Assembly (NCBI GenBank): GCA_050181465.1
Contig: JBFXDD010000008.1
Coordinates: 1 to 64,000 of the forward strand
DNA length: 64,000 nt
From: JACRLW01 sp050181465
GTDB lineage: Bacteria; Planctomycetota; UBA1135; UBA2386
Direction: 5' to 3'
The position numbers and the translations under genes were made by a program. Each line of letters starts with the position of its first letter. The stretch's first letter is position 1. The notes beneath the pieces were generated by a model. That model made no database searches. It was given only the letters and a program-made list of their open reading frames with translations, and was not told the origin of the DNA. Shown piece after piece: positions 1-9,665 of the stretch.

Positions 1-254
1 ACCCGCGCGCGATGGAGCCGGTCGCCCGGAGGGGCCGGAGGGCAGGCGACAGCGTGGAGGCGGTCGCCCGGATGCCTGGAGTGGTGGCCGCGGCTTGGAC
101 GGTCAGGGGACGCTGGAGCTCGAATCGGCGCACCGGCCATGTGCGGCGCGTTGCGCGAGCGTGGCGCCTACCGCGAGGTGCCGCATGCATGGAGACGCGT
201 GCAGGCTGCACTTCTGGCAAGCTGCCCTGCGGGCGCGCAACCCGAAGGGCGGGT
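1..254. other. No gene recognised (window edge)
   Basis: I see no credible gene here. Open frames exist on both strands, as expected at this GC content, but none has a recognisable protein, a ribosome binding site or continuity with a neighbour. It lies downstream of the minus-strand gene that ends at 255 and may hold that unit's 3' end. Confidence 0.4.
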
Positions 255-1643
255 TCAGTGCCAGGGCAGCCCGACGTGGACTTGGCGGAGGGTAGCGCGA
301 TGGCCGGCGACGTCGCGGGAGCCCGTCGCGACGAGTACGTCGCCGCCGGTTGTCTCGGCGATCCCGTACGCAGCATCCACTCCGTCATACCTCTCGACAT
401 GAAGGAGGTCTGGCGAAGCGACCAGCACACTCCGAGGGGCTCCGTAGCAGCCGAACAGGAATCGCCCGTAGGCGAATTCGGCAGTCTGAATACCTAGCCG
501 CGTCCATCCTCCGGCGATGCGAACCGTTCGGAGGAACCGGAATTCGGCGTCCAGCAAGTGCACCTCGTTGGCCGCGTCTGCCTGTTCGCGGAGTTCGACC
601 GGGAGGCCGGTCACGACGACGTAGTGGGTGCCGTCCCAGCAAATCCCCCCGGCTCCGTATCGGCACTGCGGCAAGCGGTGCTTGGCCTCGAGCGTGAGGG
701 TGTCGTCGCGATAGACGTAGGCCCACGAATCGTGCCGCTCCAGTGGATCGTTGAAGCGACCGAGGTTGACGGCGACGACGACTCGGCCGGCGTTCCAGGT
801 CAAATCGCCGTGATGGGACTCGACTGCGACGCGGGAGATCTCGCGGTGCGCGGAGTCGGTCTTCACCAATTGATCGGTCCACGACCAATAGAGGCAACCC
901 ATAGGATCGCGGGCGATGCCCTGGAGGTGCTCGGGAAAGGGTCCGAGTTGGGTCTCTCGGGGTGTTGTCGTTGCCGACTTCGTCTGCGGTGCCGGTGGTT
1001 CGTCTCGGGTCGTTGCGTCCGCGCTTGGCGCCTGCGTGGGCTCGGGTGCGGTCTGCGGCGGTGTTACCTCGAGTGGCGATCTGGTGACCACAAGAATGCT
1101 GGGCTCGCTGTTCGCCGACTCCCTTGGGACCCGGGCATCCTGCACGCGCACACCGCGGGCCCAGATCGGGCGCGTTGCCGAGAGCGGGTTCACGCGAAGC
1201 CAGCCGTTCGGCGGTGTCGCTGCGGAATCGACGCCAACGAGGATCCCGCGCGGAAAGGATTCCTCGTGAGCCTGGCGAACGGACTCCTCGGCGCTCGCAC
1301 CGACGCCGAGGACACTGATCGCGACATCGCCGATCTCAGCCCGCAGGCGGCGGTCGCCAGGAATCCCAGAGAGGGGGAGTCGGCTCAAGATCGCAGGGCC
1401 GGAAGCTCCAGGCGATGTCGTCCGCATGCTTCGCAGTTCCTCGCGGGTTGCCAGCGACTGGCGCGCGCTCGGCGTGAGCCACCGTCGAGTGACCAAGACG
1501 TCGATCTCGATGCCGTCTGCGACCGTCGCCAGTTCGAGTCCGCCGTGAACGGGGTCGTCGATCGTCACGGTGAATGGGTGGGCTTGCGCCTCGAGCGAGG
1601 CAATCAGGACGGTCAGTGCCGCGAATGTCCGAGCCCACTGCAT
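255..1643 (-). CDS. Secreted hypothetical protein, possible C-terminal beta-propeller
   Basis: This is a 462-residue protein of no family I recognise. It starts with a signal peptide: hydrophobic residues 7-17 and probable cleavage after AQA at 19-21, so export is likely. The N-terminal part (about 22-190) is joined by a Pro/Thr/Ala-rich linker (about 195-245) to a C-terminal part (about 246-462). That part has short strand-like segments rich in aromatic residues (YWSWTDQL, HYVVVTG, GCYGAPR), spaced as in beta-propeller blades; the fold is inference. It is the last gene of the minus-strand run trmD-rplS-secDF-nadB-hflX and starts 40 nt after the hflX stop, so co-transcription is plausible. 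No catalytic motif is visible. Confidence 0.7.
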   Translation of the reverse strand: MQWARTFAALTVLIASLEAQAHPFTVTIDDPVHGGLELATVADGIEIDVLVTRRWLTPSARQSLATREELRSMRTTSPGASGPAILSRLPLSGIPGDRRLRAEIGDVAISVLGVGASAEESVRQAHEESFPRGILVGVDSAATPPNGWLRVNPLSATRPIWARGVRVQDARVPRESANSEPSILVVTRSPLEVTPPQTAPEPTQAPSADATTRDEPPAPQTKSATTTPRETQLGPFPEHLQGIARDPMGCLYWSWTDQLVKTDSAHREISRVAVESHHGDLTWNAGRVVVAVNLGRFNDPLERHDSWAYVYRDDTLTLEAKHRLPQCRYGAGGICWDGTHYVVVTGLPVELREQADAANEVHLLDAEFRFLRTVRIAGGWTRLGIQTAEFAYGRFLFGCYGAPRSVLVASPDLLHVERYDGVDAAYGIAETTGGDVLVATGSRDVAGHRATLRQVHVGLPWH

Positions 1644-1683
1644 GCCCGGATCATGCGGCGCGACGATGAAGACTGCGGCAAGC

Positions 1684-2988
1684 TCAGGTAGACGCTTCGT
1701 CGGAGTCGGCGCGGCGCGCTCCGCGTGCCAGAAGCTGGTCGATGACAGCTCGCGTCGCGCGAATTCTCATGCGGCTGCCGAGCTCGTCGAAGCTCTCGGC
1801 GAGCACTGTAGCGACACGTCGAACTTCCGCGCGAAGTGCGCCGGAGTCGTGAGGAATCAGAATCTCCCGCTCCAACTCCAACTGCGCCAGGTAGTCCAAG
1901 AGGGTCTGCTCGAGCACGTCGAATCCAGTGCGCTGCTTTGCCGAGACCGCCACCACGACTCCGCCATGCGAGTAGAGCGGAGCCAAGATCGAGCGATCCT
2001 GAACGCGATCGAGCTTGTTGATCAAGTAGATTCGCGGAGTATTGCCGGCGCCGAGGTCGGACAACACCTCCTCGACCGTGTGCACGTGCTGCATCGACTC
2101 GTGGCTGGAGCCGTCGATCACGAGGAACAAGAGATCTGCGTTCAGCGCCTCTTCGAGTGTGGCATGAAAGCTCGCCACCAGTTGGTGCGGAAGCTTGCGG
2201 ATGAATCCGACGGTGTCCGACAGCAGAACCGTTCGACCTCCGTCGAGGCGCCACGGTCGGGTCCTAGTGTCGAGCGTCGAGAACAGTCGATCCTCTTCGA
2301 GAACACCCGCGGAGGTCAGGGCATTCATCAACGTGGACTTGCCTGCGTTCGTGTAGCCCACCAAGGCGATCGAGAAGTGATCCGAGCGACCGCGAACCTC
2401 TCGACCCTTCCGTGATTCGATCTTCACCAGGTCCCGCTGCACGGCCGCGATGCGGGCCCTCAACTCGCTGCGGTCCACGTCGATCTGCTTCTCGCCGGCG
2501 CCGCCACGAAGACCGATACCGCCGCGCTGTCGCTCGAGGTGGGTCCACATTCGCTTGAGGCGAGGGACCTGATACTGCAGCCGAGCCAACTCGACCTGCA
2601 ACCGGGCCTGCGGAGTGCGTGCGTGGATGCCGAAGATGTGCAGGATCAACTCGCTCCGATCCAGCACCGGCACCTTCACGGTCTCTTCGATGTTCCGTCC
2701 TTGTGCGGGGGAGAGCTGATCGTCGGCGATCACGACGCCGGCTTTGGTGGACTGCACGACCTCCACCAACTCATCCAACTTTCCGGCACCGAGGTAGGTG
2801 TGCGGATCCGGATGACGGCGATGTTGGGCGAGGCAGCCGGCTACGACGAACTCGCCGGTATCCGCCAACTCAGCCAACTCGGCAAGGGCTTCCGGCGCAG
2901 TGCGTTCGTCGCCGTGCGGAACCACCCCGAACAGGATCGCCTCGATCGGAGCTGCCTGGTTGGTGTGGAGTCGATCACGAAGACTCAT
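1684..2988 (-). CDS. hflX: GTPase HflX
   Basis: HflX is a ribosome-associated GTPase that rescues or splits stalled 70S ribosomes. The protein has 434 residues. The N-terminal HflX domain carries YLGAGKLDEL (65-74), followed by the Gly-rich linker RGGAGEKQID (161-170). The GTPase domain shows G1 GYTNAGKST (211-219), G3 DTVGF (258-262) and G4 NKLD (324-327). I chose the ATG at 2988 over one 39 codons upstream because it has a GGGGAG ribosome binding site and forms a 4-bp ATGA overlap with the nadB stop. That overlap implies translational coupling. The upstream extension is Arg-rich and unlike HflX. All G motifs are intact. Confidence 0.96.
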   Translation of the reverse strand: MSLRDRLHTNQAAPIEAILFGVVPHGDERTAPEALAELAELADTGEFVVAGCLAQHRRHPDPHTYLGAGKLDELVEVVQSTKAGVVIADDQLSPAQGRNIEETVKVPVLDRSELILHIFGIHARTPQARLQVELARLQYQVPRLKRMWTHLERQRGGIGLRGGAGEKQIDVDRSELRARIAAVQRDLVKIESRKGREVRGRSDHFSIALVGYTNAGKSTLMNALTSAGVLEEDRLFSTLDTRTRPWRLDGGRTVLLSDTVGFIRKLPHQLVASFHATLEEALNADLLFLVIDGSSHESMQHVHTVEEVLSDLGAGNTPRIYLINKLDRVQDRSILAPLYSHGGVVVAVSAKQRTGFDVLEQTLLDYLAQLELEREILIPHDSGALRAEVRRVATVLAESFDELGSRMRIRATRAVIDQLLARGARRADSDEAST

Positions 2989-4676
2989 CGAGTGCTCCCC
3001 ACGGCGTGATCTTCCGTGCCGCGATCCGAGGGCTCGAGCAAGGCGCCGACGCGAGTCGCGATACTGCCTTCCGGTGACCGGTGCATGACGATCCGACGAC
3101 ACCAAGCTGCGTCGTCTCGCAGCCCATGATCACTGCGGAAATGCGTCCCGCGTGACTCGGTTCTCGAGATCGCTCCGGTGGCAATGAGTGCCGAGACGGT
3201 GAGCATGTTCTGCAACTCGTAGGCGCGGCGAGTGGTGCGTCGAGCGCGTTCCACGTAACGGTGCCACAGTCCGATGCGCTCGGTCGACTCAGCGAGCCCG
3301 ACCTCGTTTCGATTGAGTCCGACCTGGCGCCACATCAGACTCTTGAGCGAGTAGAGGACATCATCGAGGTGCAAGGGCGGCGAGTCGCCGTCCGTGGTCA
3401 TCGCGTTGGAGGTTGGCGGCAAACTCGACTTCGCATGGCTCAGCGCGGCATCTCGACCGGCAAGTTCCCCAAGCACCGCACCTTCCAGAAGTGAATTGGA
3501 TGCGAGCCGGTTCGCACCGTGCAGTCCGCTGCTGGCCGCTTCGCCCACGGCCCACAATCCATCCACCGTGGAGCGTCCCGTCGACTGAGTCGCAACACCA
3601 CCGATCATGTAGTGCGCGCCGGGGCGAACCGGGATTGGATCCCTCGCGATGTCGATGTCGAACGCTCTGCAGATGCGACTGATCGAGGGAAAGCGCAGGT
3701 GGGGGTCGCCGCTGACGTGGGTGAGGTCCAGGTAGACGTGCGTGTCGTTCGTGGCGACCATCCGGTCGAGAATCGCACGGCTGACGACGTCGCGCGGAGC
3801 AAGCTCGGCATCGCGGTGGACTTCCTGCATGAACCGCGCTCCGGAGCGGTCGAGCAACCACGCCCCAGCGCCGCGGACGACCTCGGAGATCAAGAACCGC
3901 GATGCGCCCGCTATGTAGAGCACGGTGGGATGAAACTGCACGAACTCCATGTCCGCGAGTTCAGCACCGGCTCGAAACGCGAGCGCGATGCCGTCGCCGC
4001 ACGCACCACTCGGATTGGTGGTTTCGCGAAACACTTGGCCGGCTCCACCCGTGGCGAGAATGACCGCACCGGCGTGGACCGCGAACTCGCTCTCGCCGTC
4101 GAGGATCACGGCGCCGACACAGCGACCCTCGTGGACCAACAGGTCGCGCACGAAGGGACCGACTTTGCAGATCACGTTCGGGTGGGTGGTGAGTCGGTGC
4201 GCGAGGACTCTCTGAATCTCTCTCCCGGTCGAATCCCCGTTGGCGTGAACCACCCGCCACGTCGAATGCCCGCCCTCGCGCCCCAGTGCGAGGTCGCCGC
4301 CGTCATCGCGATCGAATCTCGCGCCGAGGTCCTCGAGCCAGCGCACGGTGTCGCGGGCCCTCGCGGTCACCAAGTCGACGATCGACGGATCCGACAGTCC
4401 GGCTCCGACTCGAAGCGTGTCGATCGCGTGGCGCTCCGGGCTGTCGTCGTCGCGAAGCGCCGCCGCAACTCCGCCCTGCGCCCATGCCGTATTGGCTTCG
4501 TCGAACTCACTCTTCGTGACGCAGAGAACGGAAGCCCCCTGGTCGGCAGCGGCGATCGCCGCCGCGGAACCGGCAATCCCGGCGCCGATCACCAGCACAT
4601 CGGTGTGGAGGACCGGGACCCGACGCGGGTCGAAGCCGCCGAGTCGCGGCGGAAAGCGGTGCGGTTGGTGCGGCAC
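2985..4676 (-). CDS. nadB: L-aspartate oxidase NadB
   Basis: NadB is a cytoplasmic flavoenzyme that oxidises L-aspartate to iminoaspartate, the first step of de novo NAD synthesis with NadA. The 563-residue protein has the FAD dinucleotide-binding motif GAGIAG at 31-36, then AQGGVAAA, EGGHS with RVVHANGD, FVQFHPT, and the late family signature HGANRLASNSLLEG. Length and motif order fit the family, and the C-terminal fumarate-reductase-like helical domain is present. It starts 6 nt after the secDF stop and overlaps hflX by 4 bp. nadA and nadC are not in the window. Confidence 0.96.
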   Translation of the reverse strand: MPHQPHRFPPRLGGFDPRRVPVLHTDVLVIGAGIAGSAAAIAAADQGASVLCVTKSEFDEANTAWAQGGVAAALRDDDSPERHAIDTLRVGAGLSDPSIVDLVTARARDTVRWLEDLGARFDRDDGGDLALGREGGHSTWRVVHANGDSTGREIQRVLAHRLTTHPNVICKVGPFVRDLLVHEGRCVGAVILDGESEFAVHAGAVILATGGAGQVFRETTNPSGACGDGIALAFRAGAELADMEFVQFHPTVLYIAGASRFLISEVVRGAGAWLLDRSGARFMQEVHRDAELAPRDVVSRAILDRMVATNDTHVYLDLTHVSGDPHLRFPSISRICRAFDIDIARDPIPVRPGAHYMIGGVATQSTGRSTVDGLWAVGEAASSGLHGANRLASNSLLEGAVLGELAGRDAALSHAKSSLPPTSNAMTTDGDSPPLHLDDVLYSLKSLMWRQVGLNRNEVGLAESTERIGLWHRYVERARRTTRRAYELQNMLTVSALIATGAISRTESRGTHFRSDHGLRDDAAWCRRIVMHRSPEGSIATRVGALLEPSDRGTEDHAVGSTR

Positions 4677-4682
4677 GATGCG

Positions 4683-7637
4683 TCAGGCCGACGCTGTCGG
4701 CGTCGGGGACGGCGCGTTCGCAGCCGCGGCTTCACTCGACTGCTGCTCGCGTTGCCACAGCCACAGGACGATCGGCGAGGCGATGAAGATCGTCGAGTAG
4801 GTGCCGCTGACCATCCCGATCATGAGCGCGAACGAGAATCCCTCCAGTGCCGTGCCTGCATGGAAGTTCACGACGAACTGCGCGACGATCACGAACATGG
4901 TGGTAAGGGTGGTCAGCACCGTTCGCGAGAGGGTCTGGTTGATGGATCGGTTGAGTAGCTCGACGCGGTCGAATGCCACGCCCTCCCGCTTGGCGTCGCC
5001 GAGGTTCTCGCGGACGCGGTCGAAGATGACGATGGTGTCGTTGATCGAGTAACCAATGATCGTCAGGAACGCCGCGATCATCGAGAGGTCGATCTCCGCA
5101 TCGACAAGGCCGAGCGAGTTGAAGAGAACGACCACACCCAAGGTCACGAGCACGTCGTGGAGAAGCGACGCGACCGCCGCGATGCCGTACTTGAACTCGT
5201 GGAAGCGGAAGCGGATGTAGAGGACGATCGCGAACATCGCGACGAACAGCGCGTTGATCGCAGCGCTGCGCAACTCGCCGACCATCCGACCGCCGATTTC
5301 CGACGACTCCGGGATCGGGTTGCTGAGGCTCACCAACTTGCCGTCCGCGCCGGTGATCGACTCGAGGCGCTCCTGCACCATGCCCGGGAGCGCGATCGCC
5401 TCGGTCGCCTTCGGGACGCCGAACTCCAGCTTGAAGTTGCGGCCCGCAGGATCGGACTCACTGTCGAGGTTGCGAACCTTCATGTTCGAACCGACCGCGA
5501 TGAGAGCCTTCTGCAGGGAGTCCGTGGTCACCGGCTCCACGAAGTGCAGAGCCAGTTCGGCGAAGTCGAAAGTGCCGGTTGCGTTGGGGAACACCCCGGC
5601 GTCGCTGTAGGCGTCCGGCACCAGGATGTCGGAGAAGATCCGCTGGATGCCCGTCAGGTAAGGCGGCTTGTAGCCGGTGGGATCCGCGTTGCGTGCGGCA
5701 TCGATCTGCGCGCGCAACGTCTCGGTGAGCTTCACGCGGATCGAGAACTTGCGGGCCTTGCCGTCGTCGGTTGTATCGCCGACCGTGTTGACGATCGGTG
5801 CCGGGAAGTCGCGCTTGAACTCGGCGTCGGCCACCAAGCGATTGAAGATCGTGTCGCGGTCGATCGGTTCCTTCAACACCACCTTCAGGTTCGCGCCGCC
5901 GGTGAAGTCGATGGCGTACTTCGTGTCGGGCGAAGTGGATGCGAAGATCGCGATACCGACCACGACGAACACGACGCTCAACGACACCCACAGCTTGCGC
6001 TGTCCCATGAAGTCGTAGGCGGCGTTCTTGAGCCATGCGTTGAAACGCAGCGCGCCGAGCTGCTTGCGTTCCAGCATGTAGTGGAAGAGCAGCCGGGTGA
6101 CGAAGTACGCGGTGAACAGCGTCGTGACGATGCCCACCATGAGGGTCACCGCGAAGCCACGCACGGGCCCCACACCGATCTGGTAGAGCACCAGTCCGGC
6201 GATGAAGGTCGTGAGGTTCGCGTCGATGATCGTGGCGATCGCGCGCTCGAAGCCGGCACGGCAGGCCTGGAGCATCTCCTTGCCCCGCTCCAACTCCTCG
6301 CGGATGCGCTCGTAGATCAGGATGTTCGCGTCGACCGCCATGCCCATCGTCAACACGAGCCCGGCGAGACCCGGAAGCGTCAACGTGGCTCGCAGGAAGT
6401 AGACCAGCGCCATGATGAGCACGACGTTGATCGTGAGCGCACCGATCGCGATCACTCCCGCAGTACGGTAGTACCAGAGAACGAACAGGATGAGGATCGC
6501 AGCGCCCGCGGCGATGGACAGCGCCCCGAGCCGGATGGAGTCTGCACCGAGCGTCGCACCGATGTTGTCGCGCGATTGCCGGATCGGCTTCACCGGCAGC
6601 GAGCCGGTGTTGAGCGTCTTCACGAGGGCGTTGACTTCGGCCTGCGTGAAGGTCTCCGACTTGATCTCGGCGGGGCCGAGAATGCGGCTGTTGAACACCG
6701 GCGCGGAGTAGACCTCGCCGTTGAAGATGATCGCGCTGCGTTCGCCGACGTATTCGCCCGACCAATCGGCATAGGCCTCCTGAAGCGCCGGCCGCATACG
6801 ATAGTGCAGTGCCGGTTTGCCGTTGCTGCCGGGGCCGGCGCGCGTGTAGCTGGGATCGAGATCCTTCCCGCTGAACGCGCGCTCGTGCATGTTGATCGGG
6901 AGGAACTCCACCAGATAGGGTCGTTCCGCCGACTTGAGTGCATCCGGTACCACTCCGCCGTTCCACTCTTCCGGGCTGAACCCGGCCACAGCCGTCGCCT
7001 GGCGGCCGGGATCGGAGGTCTGGCTCTCGGCGTAGTCCCACAGCTCAGGCTGAGTGAGCTGCGGCCGAATGATGCGTGGGTACCACCTGAGCTGCTTGTT
7101 CAGCGTCCCGGTCGCATTGAACTCGTTGACCGCTTGAGGGTCCTTCGCGATCAACTTGCGGCGGTCACCATCGTTCGCGTTGAGCCACGCCTCCAACGCC
7201 TGGCGCTCGGCCTGGAGGTTGAACGACACTCCCTCCTTGTTGTAGCGGCTGCCTGCCACCATCCGGAACTCGAGCCGGCCAAGGCTTTGGATCTGCGCCT
7301 CTACCGTCGCGGACTCAGCATCCGTCAGCTTCGGGAGATCGATGCCGATGCCGGTCTCGCCGCGGCGGGTCACGACGGCTTCGCGAGTGCCTTGCGGATC
7401 CACGCGTTCCGCGAGGATCTGCACCGTGGTATCCATGACCCTGGAGATGTCGGTCTCGCTAGGGTTGGGCGGCAGCAGTTCGTCGCGGATCGCCTGCTCG
7501 ACGTCCACCTCGTAGATGAGCGAAACGCCACCTTCGAGATCGAGCCCAAGATTGGGTTTGAGCAGTCCCAGTGCGAGGATCGCGCCGGCGAGCACTGTGC
7601 AGACCAGCAAGAACTGACGACGGGCGTTCTCGAGCAT
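4683..7637 (-). CDS. secDF: SecD-SecF fusion, protein-export membrane subunit
   Basis: SecDF uses the proton gradient to pull proteins across the inner membrane after SecA/SecYEG. At 984 residues this is a single-chain fusion of SecD and SecF. SecD has TM1 at about 10-26, the DLEGG motif, a large periplasmic domain and a C-terminal bundle of membrane segments including GMAVDANILIYERI. SecF starts near the WVSLSVVF segment, with AIDFTGG and GYSINDTIVIFDRVREN. The conserved transmembrane Asp residues of both halves are present. The fused form is known from several phyla including Planctomycetota and Bacillus. It lies between rplS (74-nt gap) and nadB; yajC is not adjacent. Confidence 0.97.
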   Translation of the reverse strand: MLENARRQFLLVCTVLAGAILALGLLKPNLGLDLEGGVSLIYEVDVEQAIRDELLPPNPSETDISRVMDTTVQILAERVDPQGTREAVVTRRGETGIGIDLPKLTDAESATVEAQIQSLGRLEFRMVAGSRYNKEGVSFNLQAERQALEAWLNANDGDRRKLIAKDPQAVNEFNATGTLNKQLRWYPRIIRPQLTQPELWDYAESQTSDPGRQATAVAGFSPEEWNGGVVPDALKSAERPYLVEFLPINMHERAFSGKDLDPSYTRAGPGSNGKPALHYRMRPALQEAYADWSGEYVGERSAIIFNGEVYSAPVFNSRILGPAEIKSETFTQAEVNALVKTLNTGSLPVKPIRQSRDNIGATLGADSIRLGALSIAAGAAILILFVLWYYRTAGVIAIGALTINVVLIMALVYFLRATLTLPGLAGLVLTMGMAVDANILIYERIREELERGKEMLQACRAGFERAIATIIDANLTTFIAGLVLYQIGVGPVRGFAVTLMVGIVTTLFTAYFVTRLLFHYMLERKQLGALRFNAWLKNAAYDFMGQRKLWVSLSVVFVVVGIAIFASTSPDTKYAIDFTGGANLKVVLKEPIDRDTIFNRLVADAEFKRDFPAPIVNTVGDTTDDGKARKFSIRVKLTETLRAQIDAARNADPTGYKPPYLTGIQRIFSDILVPDAYSDAGVFPNATGTFDFAELALHFVEPVTTDSLQKALIAVGSNMKVRNLDSESDPAGRNFKLEFGVPKATEAIALPGMVQERLESITGADGKLVSLSNPIPESSEIGGRMVGELRSAAINALFVAMFAIVLYIRFRFHEFKYGIAAVASLLHDVLVTLGVVVLFNSLGLVDAEIDLSMIAAFLTIIGYSINDTIVIFDRVRENLGDAKREGVAFDRVELLNRSINQTLSRTVLTTLTTMFVIVAQFVVNFHAGTALEGFSFALMIGMVSGTYSTIFIASPIVLWLWQREQQSSEAAAANAPSPTPTASA

Positions 7638-7711
7638 GAAAGTCGGGTTCGGTTAGCGGAGGGACGCGGGGCGAGCGGCGGAGTGCGGGTCGGTGTAGGT
7701 TTGGCCTGAGA

Positions 7712-8110
7712 TCAGCCTTCGCCGCCACTCGTGGTCCGCTGGCGCACCGAGCGGCTGCCGCGGGGCTTGCCGAAGTTCTCGGCGAGTCGGGTCTTCTTGC
7801 CCGCACGGCTGCGCAGGTAGTAGAGCTTCGCGCGACGGACGCGCCCGCGCGCCCTGACCTCGACGTTCTGCACCCGAGGCGAGTGCAGCGGGAAGATTCG
7901 CTCCACGCCTTCGCCGGCGACGATGCGTCGCACGATCATGCTCCGACGGATGCCGCTGCCTCGAATCGCGATCACGGTTCCCGCGAAGACCTGCACGCGC
8001 TCCTTGTCGCCTTCACGAATCAAGTAGTGGACGTTCACCATGTCGCCGACGGCAAAGTCGGGCACGGTCGTCTTCATGTTCTCAGTCTCGATCTGTCGCA
8101 TCAGGTCCAT
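7712..8110 (-). CDS. rplS: Ribosomal protein L19
   Basis: L19 lies at the 30S-50S interface of the large subunit. The 132-residue protein has the family blocks FAVGDMVNVHYLI, QVFAGTVIAIRGSG, GEGVERIFPLHSP and RRAKLYYLR. The C-terminus is about 15 residues longer than usual and basic (SRSVRQRTTSGGEG). It follows trmD by 98 nt, which is half of the common rpsP-rimM-trmD-rplS order; rpsP and rimM are absent here because a divergent ribE lies next to trmD. Confidence 0.98.
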   Translation of the reverse strand: MDLMRQIETENMKTTVPDFAVGDMVNVHYLIREGDKERVQVFAGTVIAIRGSGIRRSMIVRRIVAGEGVERIFPLHSPRVQNVEVRARGRVRRAKLYYLRSRAGKKTRLAENFGKPRGSRSVRQRTTSGGEG

Positions 8111-8208
8111 GGTTGTTTCCTCGGGGGCGGGGCACCGCTGGGCTGCCCGGCCATGCGCTGGGTAGGTAGGGACGGAAGGTTCGGAGGGAGGGGTGCCGCG
8201 AGTGCGGC

Positions 8209-8982
8209 TCAGGTAGAGCCCGACCCGGGCGTTGGATCGCCGCGGTCGGTGTCGCGAGAGGTCTCGATCGCATCGATCCCGTCGCCGAAGGGGGCTTCGG
8301 TGGAGGCATCGTCGAGGTGGAGACGTCGGCGGAATTCAGTGATGCGTCGAGACTCGGACAGGCGCCAGCGATCGACCGCGGCATGATCGCCCGACATCAG
8401 GATCTCGGGGACGTCCATGCCGCGGAAGCTCCGCGGTCGCGTGTATTGCGGGTGCTCGATCAGCCCGTTCTCGAAGGACTCCTGTTCCGGCGACTGCGCG
8501 CAGCCGAGAACGCCCGGGATCAACCGGACCGCGGCTTCGACGACACAGAGTGCGGCGAGCTCGCCGCCCGCGAGCACGAAGTCACCGAGAGAGATCTCGT
8601 CCCAGTCGAAACCGAGTCGAATCCGTTCATCGAAGCCTTCGTAGCGGCCGCACAGGAGAAGCAGTCGTTCGACCTTGGCGAGTGCCTTGGCCTTGGACTG
8701 ATCGAGACGGCGCCCGCGGGGGCACAGGAGGACCTTGTGGAACGGCCCGAAACGGCGCTCCGCATCCTCGACGGCTGCAAAGATCGGCTCCGGTTTCAGC
8801 ACCATCCCCGGCCCGCCGCCGAATGGCCGATCATCCACGGTGCGATGTCGATCGCACGTGAAGTCGCGCCAGTCGATGAGCTGGATCTGGAGCTTTCCTT
8901 GGCGCTGCGCGATCCCGAGAATGCTCTCGTCGAGGTACGGCCTGACCGCGCCTGGAAAGAGCGTCAGGATGGCACAGAACAT
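8209..8982 (-). CDS. trmD: tRNA (guanine37-N1)-methyltransferase TrmD
   Basis: TrmD methylates G37 of tRNAs reading CNN codons, using S-adenosylmethionine, and so prevents +1 frameshifting. The 257-residue protein begins MFCAILTLFPG and carries RPFGGGPGMVL, the trefoil-knot SAM-binding segments LLLCGRYEGFDER and EISLGDFVLAGGE, and the C-terminal RPRSFRGMDVPEIL-SGDH region. An acidic tail of about 25 residues extends past the usual end. It heads the minus-strand operon, divergent from ribE with 71 nt between the starts. Confidence 0.97.
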   Translation of the reverse strand: MFCAILTLFPGAVRPYLDESILGIAQRQGKLQIQLIDWRDFTCDRHRTVDDRPFGGGPGMVLKPEPIFAAVEDAERRFGPFHKVLLCPRGRRLDQSKAKALAKVERLLLLCGRYEGFDERIRLGFDWDEISLGDFVLAGGELAALCVVEAAVRLIPGVLGCAQSPEQESFENGLIEHPQYTRPRSFRGMDVPEILMSGDHAAVDRWRLSESRRITEFRRRLHLDDASTEAPFGDGIDAIETSRDTDRGDPTPGSGST

Positions 8983-9053
8983 GATGCCTAGCCGGAAAGT
9001 GAGCGAAGCAGAGTAGAGATGCGAGCGATCGAGATCAAGCGAGGTGGTGGCCG

Positions 9054-9659
9054 GTGTTCACAGGGTTGATCCAAGGGACCGGTCCGGTCGTCGAGTTCCG
9101 TCGAGACGGCGAGGAGGCCGACCTCTTCGTCGACCTCGGTGACCTGGAGAACGGTCTCCGCCTGGGCGACTCGGTCGCCCTCAGTGGAGTCTGTTGCACC
9201 CTGGTCGGGCGACAGCCCGCGATGTTTCGCCTGTCCGCCGAGACCCTCCGTCGGACCTGGCTCTGGGCCGCGGAACCGGGTCGGCGACTCAACCTGGAGC
9301 CTGCTCTGCGGGCCGGCGAGCCGCTGGGCGGGCACCTCGTGCAGGGCCATGTCGATACGGTTGGGCGGATTTTGACCGCGATCGATGCCGTCGCGGGCGG
9401 CGAGCTTCAGGTCGCCGTGCCGGCCGAGCTGCGCCGGTTCTGCGTGGAGAAGGGGTCGATCACCATCGACGGGGTCTCCTTGACCATCGCCCGGCTCGAG
9501 GCGGAATCGGTCTGGATCGCGGTCATCCCACACACAGCCCAGGTGACCACCCTCGGACTGGCCCGGGTCGGCGATCCGGTCAACCTCGAGGCGGACGTCT
9601 TCGGGAAGTACGTCGACCGCTTGCTCGAGGCGCGCTTCGGGGCCGGGTGGCGGCCCTGA
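9054..9659 (+). CDS. ribE: Riboflavin synthase alpha chain
   Basis: This enzyme dismutates two 6,7-dimethyl-8-ribityllumazine molecules to riboflavin plus a pyrimidinedione. The 201-residue protein has the two tandem lumazine-binding repeats. Repeat 1 begins with MFTGLIQGTG and contains LSGVCCTLV; repeat 2 contains GGHLVQGHVDTVG and IDGVSLTIA. The start is GTG, with GAGGTGG about 7 nt upstream. It stands alone: ribBA, ribD and ribH are not adjacent. The 71-nt upstream gap is too short for an FMN riboswitch and I see none of its conserved blocks. Confidence 0.96.
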   Translation: MFTGLIQGTGPVVEFRRDGEEADLFVDLGDLENGLRLGDSVALSGVCCTLVGRQPAMFRLSAETLRRTWLWAAEPGRRLNLEPALRAGEPLGGHLVQGHVDTVGRILTAIDAVAGGELQVAVPAELRRFCVEKGSITIDGVSLTIARLEAESVWIAVIPHTAQVTTLGLARVGDPVNLEADVFGKYVDRLLEARFGAGWRP

Positions 9660-9665
9660 TCCATC

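Noticed and set aside
5157..7709. 850-residue open frame on the plus strand opposite secDF
   Set aside because: It is the antisense of a real gene with intact SecDF motifs. The translation is Arg/Glu/His-rich and low in hydrophobic residues, as expected for a shadow frame at high GC.
8983..9053. FMN riboswitch before ribE
   Set aside because: The 71-nt gap is too short and lacks the conserved FMN-aptamer blocks.
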